Assembly: GCA_035048815.1 (NCBI GenBank)
Contig: JAUCBN010000062.1
Span: forward strand, 5,218,001-5,282,000
Source: Abelmoschus esculentus
Lineage: Eukaryota; Streptophyta; Magnoliopsida; Malvales; Malvaceae
Direction of reading: 5' to 3'
DNA length: 64,000 nucleotides
The notes below the pieces were generated by a model. That model ran no database searches. It worked only from the letters and a program-made list of their open reading frames with translations, and had not been told where the DNA came from. The position numbers and the translations under genes were made by a program. Shown piece by piece: positions 1 to 11,300 of this stretch; the first letter of the stretch is position 1; every line of letters starts with the position of its first letter.

Positions 1-103
1 AATCTCGTTTTGTTGCTGGAGGGAAGGTTTTGTTGTTGAAATCCACTACCATATTCAGGAGAATCTCGTTTTTTTGTTGAAATCCACTACCAAATCCAAT
101 ACG
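1..103. repeat. Short direct repeat at window edge, probable LTR remnant
   Basis: A segment of roughly 45-50 bases (around 1-50) is repeated imperfectly at about 60-95. Both copies contain AATCTCGTTTT and end in GAAATCCACTACCA. It abuts LTR-like DNA on the far side of the first MITE, so it is probably part of the decayed Tekay-like LTR, but I cannot align it firmly. No gene is seen. Confidence 0.4.
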
Positions 104-597
104 TAGGGGTGTGCATTCTATTAATTCGGTCGCTTACCGAACCGAATTAAAAGAATTGAATTAACATAATTTTTTAAAACCTTAACCGTTAACCGAACCG
201 AATTATCTATAACCAAATTAACCGAACTGAAATTATTTCAGTTAATTAGCCGAATTACATAATTGGTCACTAAATTATGCTAAACTAATTTTTGTCACTA
301 AACTATTATTTTATGCTAATTTGATAAAAAAAATAGTGATCATTTTATAGTATAAAAAAATTAATGAACATTTTATAATTTTTAAAAGTTAAAGGATTAA
401 AAATAAATATATAATAATTTTGGTTAATTCAGTTAATTCAGATAATTAACTGATTTTGAACCGAATTAACTGATAACCGAATAATTAAAAAGAATTAATA
501 GTTAATTGAACTTACGTTAAATTAACCAACCTAATTAATTGAAATAATTTCGATTCAGTCGATTAATTTGGTTAAAACTGAATAATGCACACCTCTA
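104..597. mobile_element. hAT-like MITE with TAGRGGTGTGCATT ends
   Basis: The left end reads TAGGGGTGTGCATT and the right end, on the other strand, reads TAGAGGTGTGCATT: a terminal inverted repeat of the hAT type. The inside is AT-rich with repeated AACCGAATTAA-like palindromic blocks and has no coding capacity. The flanking 8-mers (96-103 and 598-605) match at only 5 of 8 positions, so the target duplication is decayed or not real. The right flank is LTR-like DNA, so the MITE seems to sit in the older element. Confidence 0.65.
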
Positions 598-850
598 TCG
601 ATACAACCATGAGGTATATCGGTATTGGTTCGCTAATTCAAATTCCAATGACCATTTTTGGTATCTGTACGCCAAGGGGCGTATCGATACGGGCTTGGAA
701 CGGGTACTCAATATATGAGTATCGATACTGGGTATCAGTATGTTAGGTAAGTGTACGGTATACCTTGTTGGGTAAAATGCATCGAATATAATTTTGGTAT
801 CGATACGCGGGAGTGGATCGATACGCAGAGAGGGGTATCGGTATCGAAGG

Positions 851-1393
851 TAGAGGTGATAATGAGCCGAGCCTAGCTCGGCTTGGCTCGAGGCTCGCCG
901 AGCTCAGAATTTTAGGCTCGATCTCGTCTCGAAAATAATATTACTGGGCTCAGCTCGGGCTCAAAGCTCGTCAAGCTCGGCTCGGGCTCGGTTTGGCTCA
1001 AAATAGATAATTTTCTATATTATTGTGCTTTATTATTTATTTATTTATTTATTTATTTGTAGTTTATTTTTTATTATTATTTGTAGTTTTGTAAATTTGT
1101 TTTAGTTGATAATATTTAATTTATTTAATTTAATTTATTTTTATGAGATTTATTCTGAATTGTTTTATTATTTTTCTTTGCTAAACAAATTATTTTTAAT
1201 ATATATATATATATGTGTGTGTGTGTTTATATATAATTATTTTGAGCATGTTCACGAGCTTTCCGAGTCGAGCTTGGATAAGCTTGGCTCGTCTCGTTTA
1301 GATCCCGAGCCCGAGTCGAGCTTACTCAAGCCAAACTTTGACCGAGCCGAACCCGAGTAGCTCTCGAGCCGGACAGGCTCATTATCACCCCTA
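851..1393. mobile_element. hAT-like MITE with 8-bp target duplication
   Basis: The ends are TAGAGGTGATAATGAGCC (851-868) and the inverse complement TAGGGGTGATAATGAGCC (1376-1393): 17 of 18 bases agree. The flanking 8-mers are ATCGAAGG (843-850) and ACCGAAGG (1394-1401), 7 of 8 identical. This is the length of target duplication that hAT transposons make. The inside is built of GAGCTCGGCTCG-like blocks plus ATTT and AT/GT microsatellites (about 1030-1060 and 1200-1226) and codes for nothing recognisable. It sits inside LTR DNA. Confidence 0.8.
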
Positions 1394-1401
1394 ACCGAAG
1401 G

Positions 1402-1723
1402 GGTTCGTATCGGTACTAGCAGAGCAATCTGCCAAAGTTTTTAAGTTTTGAGTTTGGTCTCAATAAATTATACTATGAGTTCCTAAGGGTTAATTAAGCT
1501 ATAAAATGAATATTAAAACTTGTAACTGATGTTTATGATGATGATATGATTTTTATGCCTTGTATGATTGGTTTTGGTTGGTTATGATATAGAGTGGTCT
1601 AAGGATTCTTTGTGGATCATCTTGTGTGGTTGGATTCTTTGATTGGTGGAATCTAGATACCCATTGAGTGTTGCAACAGAATGAAGGTCATTCGATGTGA
1701 AATTTTGGGTGATGTATTGAAGG
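1402..1723 (+). repeat. Tekay-like LTR remnant left of the nested element
   Basis: This stretch continues the LTR interrupted by the MITE at 851-1393. Its last part (about 1670-1723) resembles the complete Tekay LTR around 17880-17930 (GTTGCAACA, then GGTCATTCGATGTGA). It is resumed at 7986 after the nested element. GAAGG at 1719-1723 is the left target duplication of that insertion. No gene is seen. Confidence 0.6.
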
Positions 1724-2649
1724 TGATGAGTGTTGCAATCGATCGAAAAACACCAAGAGGGGGTGAATTGGATTTTTAAAGTATGGTGGACACAAATTGC
1801 AAAAATAGAAAAATGCAAGGTGATTTAGAGTGGTTCAACTTCCTCAATAAAATCTACATCCACTAACTTAGTGACCACACTAAGGATTTCCCACAAATTC
1901 ACTAATTTGTCTTTCCTTTAAGGATAAGGAGTAACCTTACACAATTCAATAGACTTATATCCCCAAATTTGAGTACAAATGAGCAAACTAGAAAATCCTC
2001 AGAAGGTAGGTGTTTGCACAATTTTTGCTCTCTCACACACCCAATTAACACTAGTAACAAGATTACAATTGAACACACTAGTGTTTTCAAGAAAGATTGG
2101 AAATGAAGCTCACATGGATCTTTGAATGCTTGAATATTTGGATAGGTTTTCTTGTTGTTCCAATATTGTTTTCAGACCTATTTTATATGCTCTTGATTGT
2201 TTCTAACTGTTTGTAGCCGTTGGGAGGACTTTGGAGTCGTTGGTTGTCATTAAGATTGAGCATTTAATGCTCACCTGCACAGAAGTTTCGAAACCTTTAC
2301 CAGAGTTTTCGAAATCTTTAAACATTTTAAATAAAACTAGCCGTTACATGTCAAAAGTTTCGAAACCTTTATCAAGGTTTCGAAACCTTTCAATAAAAAG
2401 CCATTATGTCTTAAAAGTTTTGAAACCTTTACCAAGGTTTCGAAACTTTGGCTCTGAAGAACAATTTTGACTATTTTGTTGACTTTTAAAAATATATTCG
2501 ATATGGGATGAAAAGTCAAACATTTTATAAAACATTTTGACAACTTTAAATCGAGTTTTTGAAAATTTATTTCGAGAAAATGATTTTACAAATTTTTACA
2601 AATTAGTCATTTCAAGTTTATTTTAAGTTATATCAAAATAAGTCTAACA
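1724..2649 (-). repeat. 3' LTR of the non-autonomous element
   Basis: This copy pairs with 7066-7985. It starts TGATGAG and ends TAACA. It holds a cluster of TTTCGAAA-centred palindromes (about 2285-2450), such as AAGGTTTCGAAACC. The partner LTR has lost several of these by small changes and a short deletion. Visible differences between the two LTRs indicate an insertion that is not recent. Confidence 0.88.
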
Positions 2650-2650
2650 A

Positions 2651-2663
2651 TCTCCCCCTTTTT
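2651..2663 (-). other. Polypurine tract
   Basis: On the - strand this reads AAAAAGGGGGAGA and abuts the inner edge of the 3' LTR, the expected place for the primer of plus-strand DNA synthesis. Confidence 0.75.
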
Positions 2664-3110
2664 GATATAACAAAACCTTTTGTAAAAATTTGTTTTTGAG
2701 AAAATTTTCAAACTTTTAAATATCTCTTTTAAGCTCCCTCTTAATAAATGTCTTTATAAAATCTTTGAGAAACATGAGTTTTAAAGACATTTCTTTAAAA
2801 ACAAATTGTTTGATTTAACTTCTCCCTCTTTTTGTTATAGCAAAAAGAATAAAATGTTACAAAAAGGAATAAACGTCATCAGAGCAATAGGTCATATCAT
2901 AGATTCAACATGTATCATAAATTCATTTCAACATATCATTCATATCAACAATCATAAAGTATCATAAATTATCATGTGAATTAACAAAAAGATCCAAACC
3001 AAATTTAATCATAAAGTATTCAACAAAGTAAGAAGTTTAAACACAGTTCAAACCATATCAAAATAAGTCTCAAGATGTCATAATATGATCATAAATAGTA
3101 TACATGAAAC
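2664..3110. other. Untranslated interior of the non-autonomous element
   Basis: This is AT-rich sequence between the polypurine tract and the end of the second ORF. I see no ORF or repeat of note. Confidence 0.5.
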
Positions 3111-4239
3111 CTAAACATCCGGTGCATCATGAGGCAGAGAAGGTGGAAAAAGATGACCACGAATGTCACACAAGTCATGCTCTAGAGAAGATACACGTCC
3201 ATCTAAGCTACGGAGCATGTCGGTGGTCTCCTCATGAGAGCTACGAAGGAAGGCATCCATGTTATCAAAACGTGTGATCATAGAAGCATACATGGATTCC
3301 ATGGTGATAGGAACCATGGGAGGTGGTGCATCCTCATCTACCGGAGCCTCGGGAAAATCCTCATCGTCTTCCTCTACAATCCCTCTATGAACCCATCCAT
3401 GAACACCATGATACCATTGAGCTTTGTGACAAGATTTGATGTCAATCAAACTCTTGTTCTTGACATGATGATCTAGAGAGGTATCAATATTGAGTTTCCT
3501 AAAGATATGACTAAGTACACATCCAAAGGGAAGAGAGAAGGAAGTAGGATTAGAGATGACTTTGACAAGATTCAAAAAGATGATATTGGTAATATCGGTA
3601 CGGGATCTATCACAATATTGTCTAAGCCACCAATAGTCTATGGCTCGCATACTAGCGGTTTTTCCGCCGGAAGAGCGAAAGAACCACATAGTAAGGAGAT
3701 GAAAAAGATGCTCCTCTAAAGGGAGATGGGTAGGACGATGATCGGGAAAAGGTTCAATATAGTGAGCTTCATATTCATTTGATTTCCCACCAAGAGGGAC
3801 ACCTAAGAAATTGGCTATAGACTCGGGTGTCAAAATGAATTGGGTACCCATCAAGAAGGATTGAATACCCGTAATAAGATTAGTTCCTCTAGGAGACCGA
3901 ATAAATTCGACATTGACATAGAAAGCACGAGCTAACCTACGATGAGTATATGGAGGAATGCTCAAGTAATCAATCCATCCCTACTCATTGAACAACTTAA
4001 AAAGATCAAACTCATAAACGGGTGACATGAGGAAATCTAAGTCAATGTTTCACTCTAATCTAATATTCTTACGATGATAGACATGGAAATATCTATTCCT
4101 ATGAGCACTATCACTAAAGCAAACATCCTCAAAGGTAGGATTCAGACTGGGATTGGGATTTGGTTCATTTGAACCGGAAGGTTGACCCCTTTCAAGACGA
4201 GGTCGCTTAGCTCTAGCAGTCATGGTTCTAGGAGGCATG
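3111..4239 (-). pseudogene. Broken ORF of the 'putative plant transposon protein' type
   Basis: Read on the - strand from the ATG at 4237-4239, one frame of about 375 codons runs to 3111 and is interrupted by two in-frame stops, a TGA near 4047 and a TAG near 3987. The product starts with a basic, Pro/Asn-rich leader (MPPRTMTARAKRPRLERG). It then has a conserved-looking domain with FILTPESIANFLGVPLGG and ends with an acidic, Pro-rich tail and a short coiled-coil-like segment. I recognise the style of a domain often annotated as putative plant transposon protein, found in gag-only LTR elements. Its function is unknown. It is probably captured cargo downstream of gag on the same strand. The alternative is an old host gene fragment. 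Confidence 0.65.
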
Positions 4240-5403
4240 ATTCTTAAGCAAAGATAAGAGTTTAGGCTCAAAAGAGTTGGTTGAAGAATTTTATCAAACA
4301 CCTTGGGGCACAAGATTTGACAAATTTTCAAAGAGTTTAAGATCAAATGGGTGATACCTCCTGCAATGAAAACAATATATGACATGTAAATAATCAACCC
4401 AAAGCATCAATTCTTGTTAAAATCATATTTTTTTTAAAAGAAATTCGAAATGCCCCCAAAAAATATGATTTTCGGATAATTCATAAAATGATTAGAAACA
4501 ACATGGGTTTTGTTAAAATCATGTTTAGAGATATGAAAAAGTGAGAATGAACATGATTTATTAAATTTTTAAGCATGAAAAACTAGTTTTTAAGACAAAA
4601 TGTCATAAAATCCGAAAATAATAAGAAATTTGGAAGAAGAAATTACCTCAAGATTTTGATATAGATTAAGTTAAGCCCGAAAGATTTGAGGAATTTCGCA
4701 ACAAAAAGTCACGGTGTTGACGAAATTTTGAGAGGTAAATTCGTTTTGAGAGGTTTCAAAACTATGGCTTAGGGTTTGGGAGTGAAAATTAAAAGTTTTT
4801 TTTGTGTTTAAAAGGTACCCAGTCCGGTCAGTTACGAAAGGTTTTGAAACCTTGGGAGAGGTTTCGAAACTTTTCACCTAAAGTTCTGAAACTTTTTGCT
4901 AAAAGTTCCGAAACTTTCATTCTAGTAGCCAAAACTCTTGAAACTGCCCTAAAGGTTTCGAAACCTTGTTGGAGGTTTCGAAACTTTTTGAAGAAAGTTT
5001 CAAAACCTTGTTAGAGGTTTCGAAACTTTTGGTCCTAAAACGTTAAGAAGCCTCAAAATAACCCAGAAATACATTCTAGCATACTTATGATATATTATAA
5101 ACATTTAAGAGTAGGAAACTAACAATTTTAGGTCATTTAAACATGTGTCACCAATCAAGTAAAATAAAATGACATATAAGCACACAATTCATGCAATAAC
5201 AACAATTAAACATGCTTTAAATGATATACACATATAAAGCAACATAATTACTTAACTTGCATGAAAAATATAAAGTTATCACTTGAGTCAAAATATAGAG
5301 ATTGCACTTTATCCTCTTCAAGTGTCCTTCCTTCTAGTGTGTCTAGAGCTTTCAAATTTCCTCATTTTGCTCACCATGGCTCCAACACACCTACAAAAAG
5401 GAA
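4240..5403 (-). repeat. Spacer with an array of TTTCGAAA palindromes
   Basis: This non-coding interior lies between the two ORFs. Positions about 4838-5035 hold nine or so imperfect copies of a unit like AGGTTTCGAAACTTTT, several of them perfect palindromes (AAGGTTTCGAAACCTT). The same unit occurs in this element's LTRs. The remainder is AT-rich with no ORF. Confidence 0.7.
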
Positions 5404-6980
5404 CTATACATAATTTGGTACCCAAAATCTTTTGGGCCCATAAGGATTAGTTCCTAATATTCTAGTCTCTTTTGGTATCCATTTTGATAAAAGGTCATAT
5501 TCCTTGTTAGCAATGAGTCCTTTAGGAACCCAAATACTTTTAACTACTTTTCTATTGTATGACCTTTGAGGACCTCTATAAAAACTTTCATTGAAGTTCT
5601 TTTTAAAGTAGTTGGATTTAGAATTTTTACCTTTTTTAAAAGATTTTGTTCCAACTTTATCAAAAGAAACTTTAAGCTCATCAAGTTTCTTTCTATGGTT
5701 ATCATGAACTTTTGAAAGTAAATTGTGTAAATATTGATTTTTCTTTTCAAAATAAATTATTTTATTTTCTAATTCTTTAATTTTACTTTCAAACTCTTTA
5801 TTAGTTTTGGAAAGAGAATTATTTTCATTTTTCAATTTTAAAATAATTTTTCTATTTTTTTTAAAATTGAATCTTCATATTCCAAAGCTAATTCATCATA
5901 AGCCTCTTGCAATTCATCAAAAGTATAATCAAATGAAATAGATGAATTAGAGGTTACCTTAGAGTCATCTTCATATGCCATGAGACACAAATTTGCTACT
6001 TCCTCTTCATCATCCGATGTCTCTTCATCGCTCCAAGTAGCTATATGAGCTTTGTGTTTCTTCTTCTCAAAGCCCTTTTTATTCAATTGGGGACACTCAA
6101 ACTTGATATGTTCCGGCCTTTTACATTCATAGCAAATTATAGCATCTTTATCCTTTGGTTCACTCTTGAAACCCTGTTCTCTTTGAAATCTTCTACCTTT
6201 GTTGGATCTCATGAATCTTCTAAATCTTTTGGCAAACATAGCCATCTCCTTCTCTTCATCATCATCACTAGAATCACTCTCTTCATTTTTTGATTTGAGA
6301 GCAACTCCAAATTTCTTGATTCTAACTTCTTTCTTCTTTTCTTCCTTTCCCTTGGACATCATCTCATGAGTAAGCAATGAACCAATAAGCTCATGTAATT
6401 TGAGAGTCTTAAGGTTCTTTGCTTCTATTATTGTCGTCTTCTTTGATTCCCAAGTATTCGGGAGAGAGTAGATCATCTTTCTCACAAGTTTATCTTCGGG
6501 TATGACTTCTCCATAGCCCTTCAATCCATTCACAGTCATGGAAAATCGATCGGACATGGATTTGATGTCTTCTTCGGGATCCATTTTGAAGTTCTCGTAG
6601 TTGAGGTTGAGAAGCCCGATTTTGGTCTCCTTCACTTCATTGGTTCCTTCATGTGTGACTTCAATTTTATCCCAAATTTCTTTTGTATTGGAGCATGATG
6701 ATACTCTTCCATATTCATCTGGACCAAGAGCACAAAAAAGAAGATGCATTGCCTTGGAATTGATAGAGAATTTTTTATTTTCTTCATTGTTTCACGTCTC
6801 CATGTCACTAGTTGGTGCAGTATAGACACTTATGATTATATTACAAGATTCTAGATCATAAGCTTGAACGAATAATCTCATTCGATTCATCCAATAGACA
6901 TAATTAATTACGTTGAAGAAAGGAGGCTTGTTGGTGGGTTGAGAGTCTCCCCAAGCTTCAATAGTGGAGGAGGAAGCCAT
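5404..6980 (-). pseudogene. gag: Ty1/copia-type gag (UBN2, zinc knuckle, coiled coil), frameshifted
   Basis: The frame starts at the ATG at 6978-6980 (MASSSTIEAWGDSQ). It shifts near 6790-6830, where the UBN2 region resumes as CALGPDEYGRVSSCSNTKEI and goes on to about 6350. A Lys/Asp/Glu-rich linker follows, then one zinc knuckle, CYECKRPEHIKFEC, with CX2CX4HX4C spacing but Arg and Glu where Gly is usual. A long coiled coil (5900-5700) crosses a second frameshift near 5836. A basic tail ends with WVPK-like motifs at 5404. Gag proteins form the particle and bind element RNA. No pol follows, so this is a gag-only element. Both frameshifts probably postdate insertion. Confidence 0.85.
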
Positions 6981-7051
6981 AGATGAACTTGTACATGATT
7001 GCACACTTCTTGGATCTTCTCAAGAGGTTGTTAGACATTCCAATGAGCCAA

Positions 7052-7063
7052 GCTCTGATACCA
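7052..7063 (-). other. Primer binding site, initiator tRNA-Met type
   Basis: The - strand reads TGGTATCAGAGC two bases inside the 5' LTR (7066-7985). This is the usual plant primer site complementary to the 3' end of initiator tRNA-Met. Confidence 0.9.
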
Positions 7064-7065
7064 AT

Positions 7066-7985
7066 TGATGAGTATTGCAATTGATCAAAAAACACCAAGA
7101 GGGGGTGAATTGGATTTTTAAAGTATGGTGGACACAAATTGCAAATATAGAAAAATGCAAGGTGATTTAGAGTGGTTCAACTTCCTCAATGAAGTTTACA
7201 TCCACTACCTTCGTGACCACATTAAGGATTTCCCACAAATTCACTAATTTATCTTTCCTTTAAGGATAAGGAGTAACCTTACACAATTCAATAGACTTAT
7301 ACCCCCAAAGTCTTTTGAATCAATCCCCAAATTTGAGTACAAATGAGCAAACTAGAAAATCCTCACAAGGTAGGTGTTTGCACAATTTTAGCTCTCTCAC
7401 ACACCCAATTAACACTAGTAACAAGATTACAATTGAAGAACATACTAGTGTTTTCAAGAAAGATTGGAAATGAAGCTCAACATGGATCTTTGAATGCTTG
7501 AATATTTGGATAGGCTTTCTTGTTGTTCTAATATTGTTTTCAGACCTCTTTTGTATGCTCTTGATTGTTTCTAACCGTTTTTAGCCATTGTGAGGACTTT
7601 GGAGCCGTTGGTTGTCATTAAGATTGAGCATTTAATGCTCACCTGCACAGAAGTTTTGAAACCTTTAAAAAATTTAAATAAAACTAGTCGTTACAGGTCA
7701 AAAGTTTTGAAACCTTTATCAAGGTTTCAATAAAAATCCATTATGTCCTAAAGGTTGCGAAACCTTTACCAAGGTTTCGAAACTTTGGCTCTGAAGAATA
7801 ATTTTGACTATTTTGTTGACTTTTAAAAACATATTCGATATGGATGAAAAGTCAAACATTTTATAAAACATTTTGACAACTTTAAATCGAGTTTTTGAAA
7901 ATTTATTTTGAGAAAATGATTTTACAAATTTTTACAAATTAGTCCTTTCAAGTTTATTTTAATTTATATCAAAATAAGTCTAACA
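7066..7985 (-). repeat. 5' LTR of the non-autonomous element
   Basis: This is the partner of 1724-2649 with the same TG start and TAACA end. It keeps three or four of the TTTCGAAA-type palindromes near 7650-7790. Transcription of the element would start here and run leftwards. Confidence 0.88.
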
Positions 7986-8577
7986 GAAGGTCATACGATG
8001 TGAGATTACGGGTGATGACTTTACTTGATGTGAGATTCTAAACCTCACTCGATGCGAGATTCTAAGTGAAGACTCGATGCAAGATTCAGAGTATATTAAC
8101 TCGATGCGAGATTCTGAGCAGCTCGATGTAAGATTCCGAGCTGGGTGGGTCTTCTAGTGTCGGGTTGAAAATGGGTCTCACTTTTGAATTGTTTACTCTT
8201 TCTTTAGTTGTGTTTTTCATATCATGTGTTTAGAAAATTACGGTAGTACCAATGCTTCAAATCATATTATCATATCTCATCTAGCATGTACATAGTTATG
8301 ATTCACTTGAAGCATAGTCGATAGGTTGTGTATCCACTGAGCTTTAATAGCTTAGCGTTTTGGAATGTGTTTCCGTGAGGTAAGTAGAAGGACGGGGGTG
8401 GCAGAGCACCTTCATCGCTGGACTTCAACATTGACCAGTTAGTAGAGTATAATTGCTAGATTTAATGGGCTATGTATTTGTAAGACCCCTTGATGTAATT
8501 GTAACTCTATTTATTTGATTTGTATTGGTCAATTGTTTTGTTAAACCATATTTAAAGCCCCTAACCTATTTTAGATT
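7986..8577 (+). repeat. Tekay-like 5' LTR remnant with hairpin array
   Basis: This resumes the LTR interrupted at 1723. Positions 7990-8143 hold about six tandem units around the core CGATGYRAGATTC. Each unit is flanked by complementary arms that differ between units (TCACT/AGTGA, ACTC/GAGT, CAGCTC/GAGCTG). A further hairpin at 8338-8354 corresponds to the one at 18351-18367 in the complete element. The last part (8390-8577) matches 11590-11780. The true LTR end and the primer site are deleted. Confidence 0.7.
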
Positions 8578-11300
8578 TGTTAAACTACTACTGATATTTG
8601 AGTACGAGAAAGAGTTACAACAGTTGAGTAGGTATGCACCTGAGTTGATAGACACCGAGAGGATAAGATACAAGAGGTTTATGAGAGGTTTAAGGAAAGA
8701 GATCTAGACCTATCTGAAAGTTGCCCATCGTAAGTGTTTTCTGAGTTAACGACTAGTCCTAAGGCCTTAAAGCAAGTATAAGGTTGGACTTATGGTTCTT
8801 ATGGAGGTAAAGGGAACTCTAGTGGGTGGGTTCAATTCTCTAACAGTTCACAGTACCTGTCAATGATGGATAAAAATAGATGGAACCAAGGAACAAGAGC
8901 ATCAAATCAGGGTTCAAGGTCAAACCGTAGGTCAAAATCTGTTGTTAGTAGGAGATCTTTATCATCTCCATCCATGATGAGTCCTGAGAGTTCTCAAGGA
9001 AGTACGAGTGTACCATTTTATAAACAATGTGTGCGTAGGAATCGTGGTGAGTTTTTGGGGCCGAACCGAGATTGTTTTGAGTGTGGATCTCTGGATCATC
9101 TTGTGAAGGATTATCTTGTTACTGTCACTATTGTACCAGTTTAGAAACAAAGAACCTTATATCTGGCTTAGAGAGGTTGAGGCTTTTCTAGGGAAGGGGA
9201 AAGTTAGACCACCGACCATCAGAGTAGGGGAACATTTTAGTCTACCACTAGGGCTTTGACAAGATAATATATAGTCAAAGCTCAAGAGGAGTACGAGCCC
9301 ATCGATGTTATATCAGGTACCTTCTCTTTGTTCTTTGTACCTATAGCATAACATTAGTGCACTCTGGGTCTACGCATTCCTATATCGATAGTGGGATATC
9401 TCATCAGTGGGGTTTGTTAGCCAATGATCTAGAGATGGAGTTAGAGTAACAAGTCCGTTGGGTTTAGATGTGATAGTGGATAAGGTGTATCAGAAGTTTT
9501 TGATCGAGGTGCAAGGTTCGATCTTTCCCATAGACCTTATGGTCTTTCCCACAGACCAAGAGTTTGAAGTTAAGAGTTGTCAACAAATCTAAGTTGGTAG
9601 TGATAGGAGAAATGAATCCTTGTATTTCTAGTGTTGTTTCAGCTTTGGCGACACAGTAGTTGATACAACAAGGTTGTGAAGTATTTTTAGCTCATGTGGT
9701 TGATACGAGAGTTGGGCTTTCAGTTTTGGAGAGTCTCCGAATAGTTTTTGAGTTTGTTGATGTATTTCCTGAGGAGTTGTCGGGTTTACCACCAGATCGA
9801 GAGATTGATTTTCGTATAGAGGTGTTACCAGGTATGACACCGGTGTCCATAACCCCTTACAGTATGACACCAACCAAGATGAGGGAGTTAAAGAATGAAA
9901 TCTAAGAGTTTTTGGAGAAAGGGTTTATCCAACCGAATGTTTCACCTTGGGGTGCTCCAGTTTTGTTTGTAAAAAAGAAAGATGGATCAATAAGGATATG
10001 CATTGACTATCGAAAGCTTAACAAGGTAACATTAAAGAATCGCTACCCTCTTCCTAGGATCGAAAACCTTTTTAATCAATTGTGAGGTTCCCGAGTCTTT
10101 TCAAAGATAGACTTGAGGTCCGATTACTACCAGTTGAAGGTAGTTGAGGAGGATGTACAGAAAACTACTTTTAGGACGCGGTATAGAAACTACGAGTTTT
10201 TGGTAATGCCATTTAGGCTTACCAATGCCCCAAAAACGTTCATGGATATCATGAGCATGATATTTTAACCATACTTAGATCAATTTTTAGTGGTGTTCAT
10301 AGATGAAATCTTGGTATACTCATATTCGAAAGAAGAGCATGATGAACATCTATGGGTTGTGCTTCAGACGTTGAAGAATATACATCTTTATGCCAAGTTT
10401 AACTCTTAGAGGTAGCATTTTTGTGTCATCGTAGCGGCAGACGGGATCCATGTCGACCCTCAAAAGATTCAAGCAATAGTGGAGTGAAAACCGCCTAGAA
10501 ATGTCTCGAAAGTTTGTATTTTTCTTGGACTTGTGGGATATTATCGACGGTTTGTAAAGGGTTTCTCAATCTTGGTGGCATCGTTAACCAAGTTGTTGCA
10601 AAAGAGAGTTTCTTTTGGAACAAGAGGAGACAATAGTGTTTTGAGCAGTTTAAGGCTTACATCACCAAGGCACCAATTTTGACTTAACTAGAGTTAGGAA
10701 AGGACTATGTTGTGTTTAGTGATGCATCATTTAATGTCCTAGGGTGTGTTCTTATGCAAGAAGGAAAGGTGGTTGACTATGCTTCAAGGCAACTTAAACT
10801 GCATGATCAAAACTACCCCACCCATAACCTAGAGCTTGTTGCAGTTATCTTCTCGTTGAAGATATAGAGGCATTATCTCTATGGGAAGAAATGTTACATC
10901 TAAACAGATCACAAAAGTTTAAAAGTATATATTTACTCAAAAGGAGTTGAACTTTAGACAACATTGATGGATAGAGTTATTAAAGGATTATGATTGCATA
11001 ATCGAGTATCATCCGAGAAAGGCAAATGTGATGCGGATGCTTTGAGTTAGAAGTTCATGACGGACTTGAGAGTTATTTTTGCTCGTTTGAGTATGATGAA
11101 TGATGGTGGGCTTTTAGCCGAGCTTCAAGTGAAACCCAAGTTAGTATAAGAAATAAAGATGACTCAAGTGGTGGTGAGGACTTGGTAGCCCAGATTTAGG
11201 CAGTTCAGAGAGGGGAGCTTACGGACGATTTTGAAGCACGAAACAGTGGATACTTGTACTTTAAAGGACGTTTGTTTGTTCCTGCTTTGGAGGATCTAAT
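8578..11300 (+). pseudogene. Degenerate Ty3/gypsy gag-pol
   Basis: This is the same polyprotein type as at 18906-23510, but with many stops and frameshifts. A gag piece lies at 8600-9145 (ELQQLSRYAPELIDTERIRY and a CFECGSLDHLVKD knuckle). A protease-like part is at 9290-9470. The linker and reverse transcriptase run from 9660 to 10400 (PEELSGLPPDREIDF, SPWGAPVLFVKKKDGS-like and FIDE-for-FIDD at the catalytic site). RNase H runs from about 10690 to 11040. The sequence stops at the linker before the integrase zinc finger and joins 3' LTR DNA at about 11300. At 9405-9407 it keeps CAG where the younger copy has a stop. Confidence 0.85.

Larger units (their letters stand above)
1724..7985 (-). mobile_element. 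Complete non-autonomous LTR retrotransposon, Ty1/copia-type gag only
   Basis: Two LTRs of about 920 bp (1724-2649 and 7066-7985), both TG...CA, are flanked by the 5-bp duplication GAAGG (1719-1723 and 7986-7990). Coding is on the - strand, so the right LTR is the 5' one. The primer site lies just inside it (7052-7063) and a purine tract lies inside the left LTR (2651-2663). The interior encodes a UBN2-type gag and a second, captured-looking ORF. No protease, integrase or reverse transcriptase is seen, so movement would need enzymes supplied by a partner element. It is inserted in an older Tekay-like LTR. Confidence 0.9.

Noticed and set aside
104..597. Perfect target duplication for the first MITE
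   Set aside because: The flanking 8-mers agree at only five positions, so I did not claim a duplication.
1106..1360. 84-codon ORF in the second MITE
   Set aside because: It is made from AT-rich and GAGCTCGG-type repeats inside a MITE. There is no start context or homology.
3507..3719. + strand ORFs over the captured ORF (3234-3719)
   Set aside because: They are antisense shadows of the - strand frame, which has the domain-like pattern.
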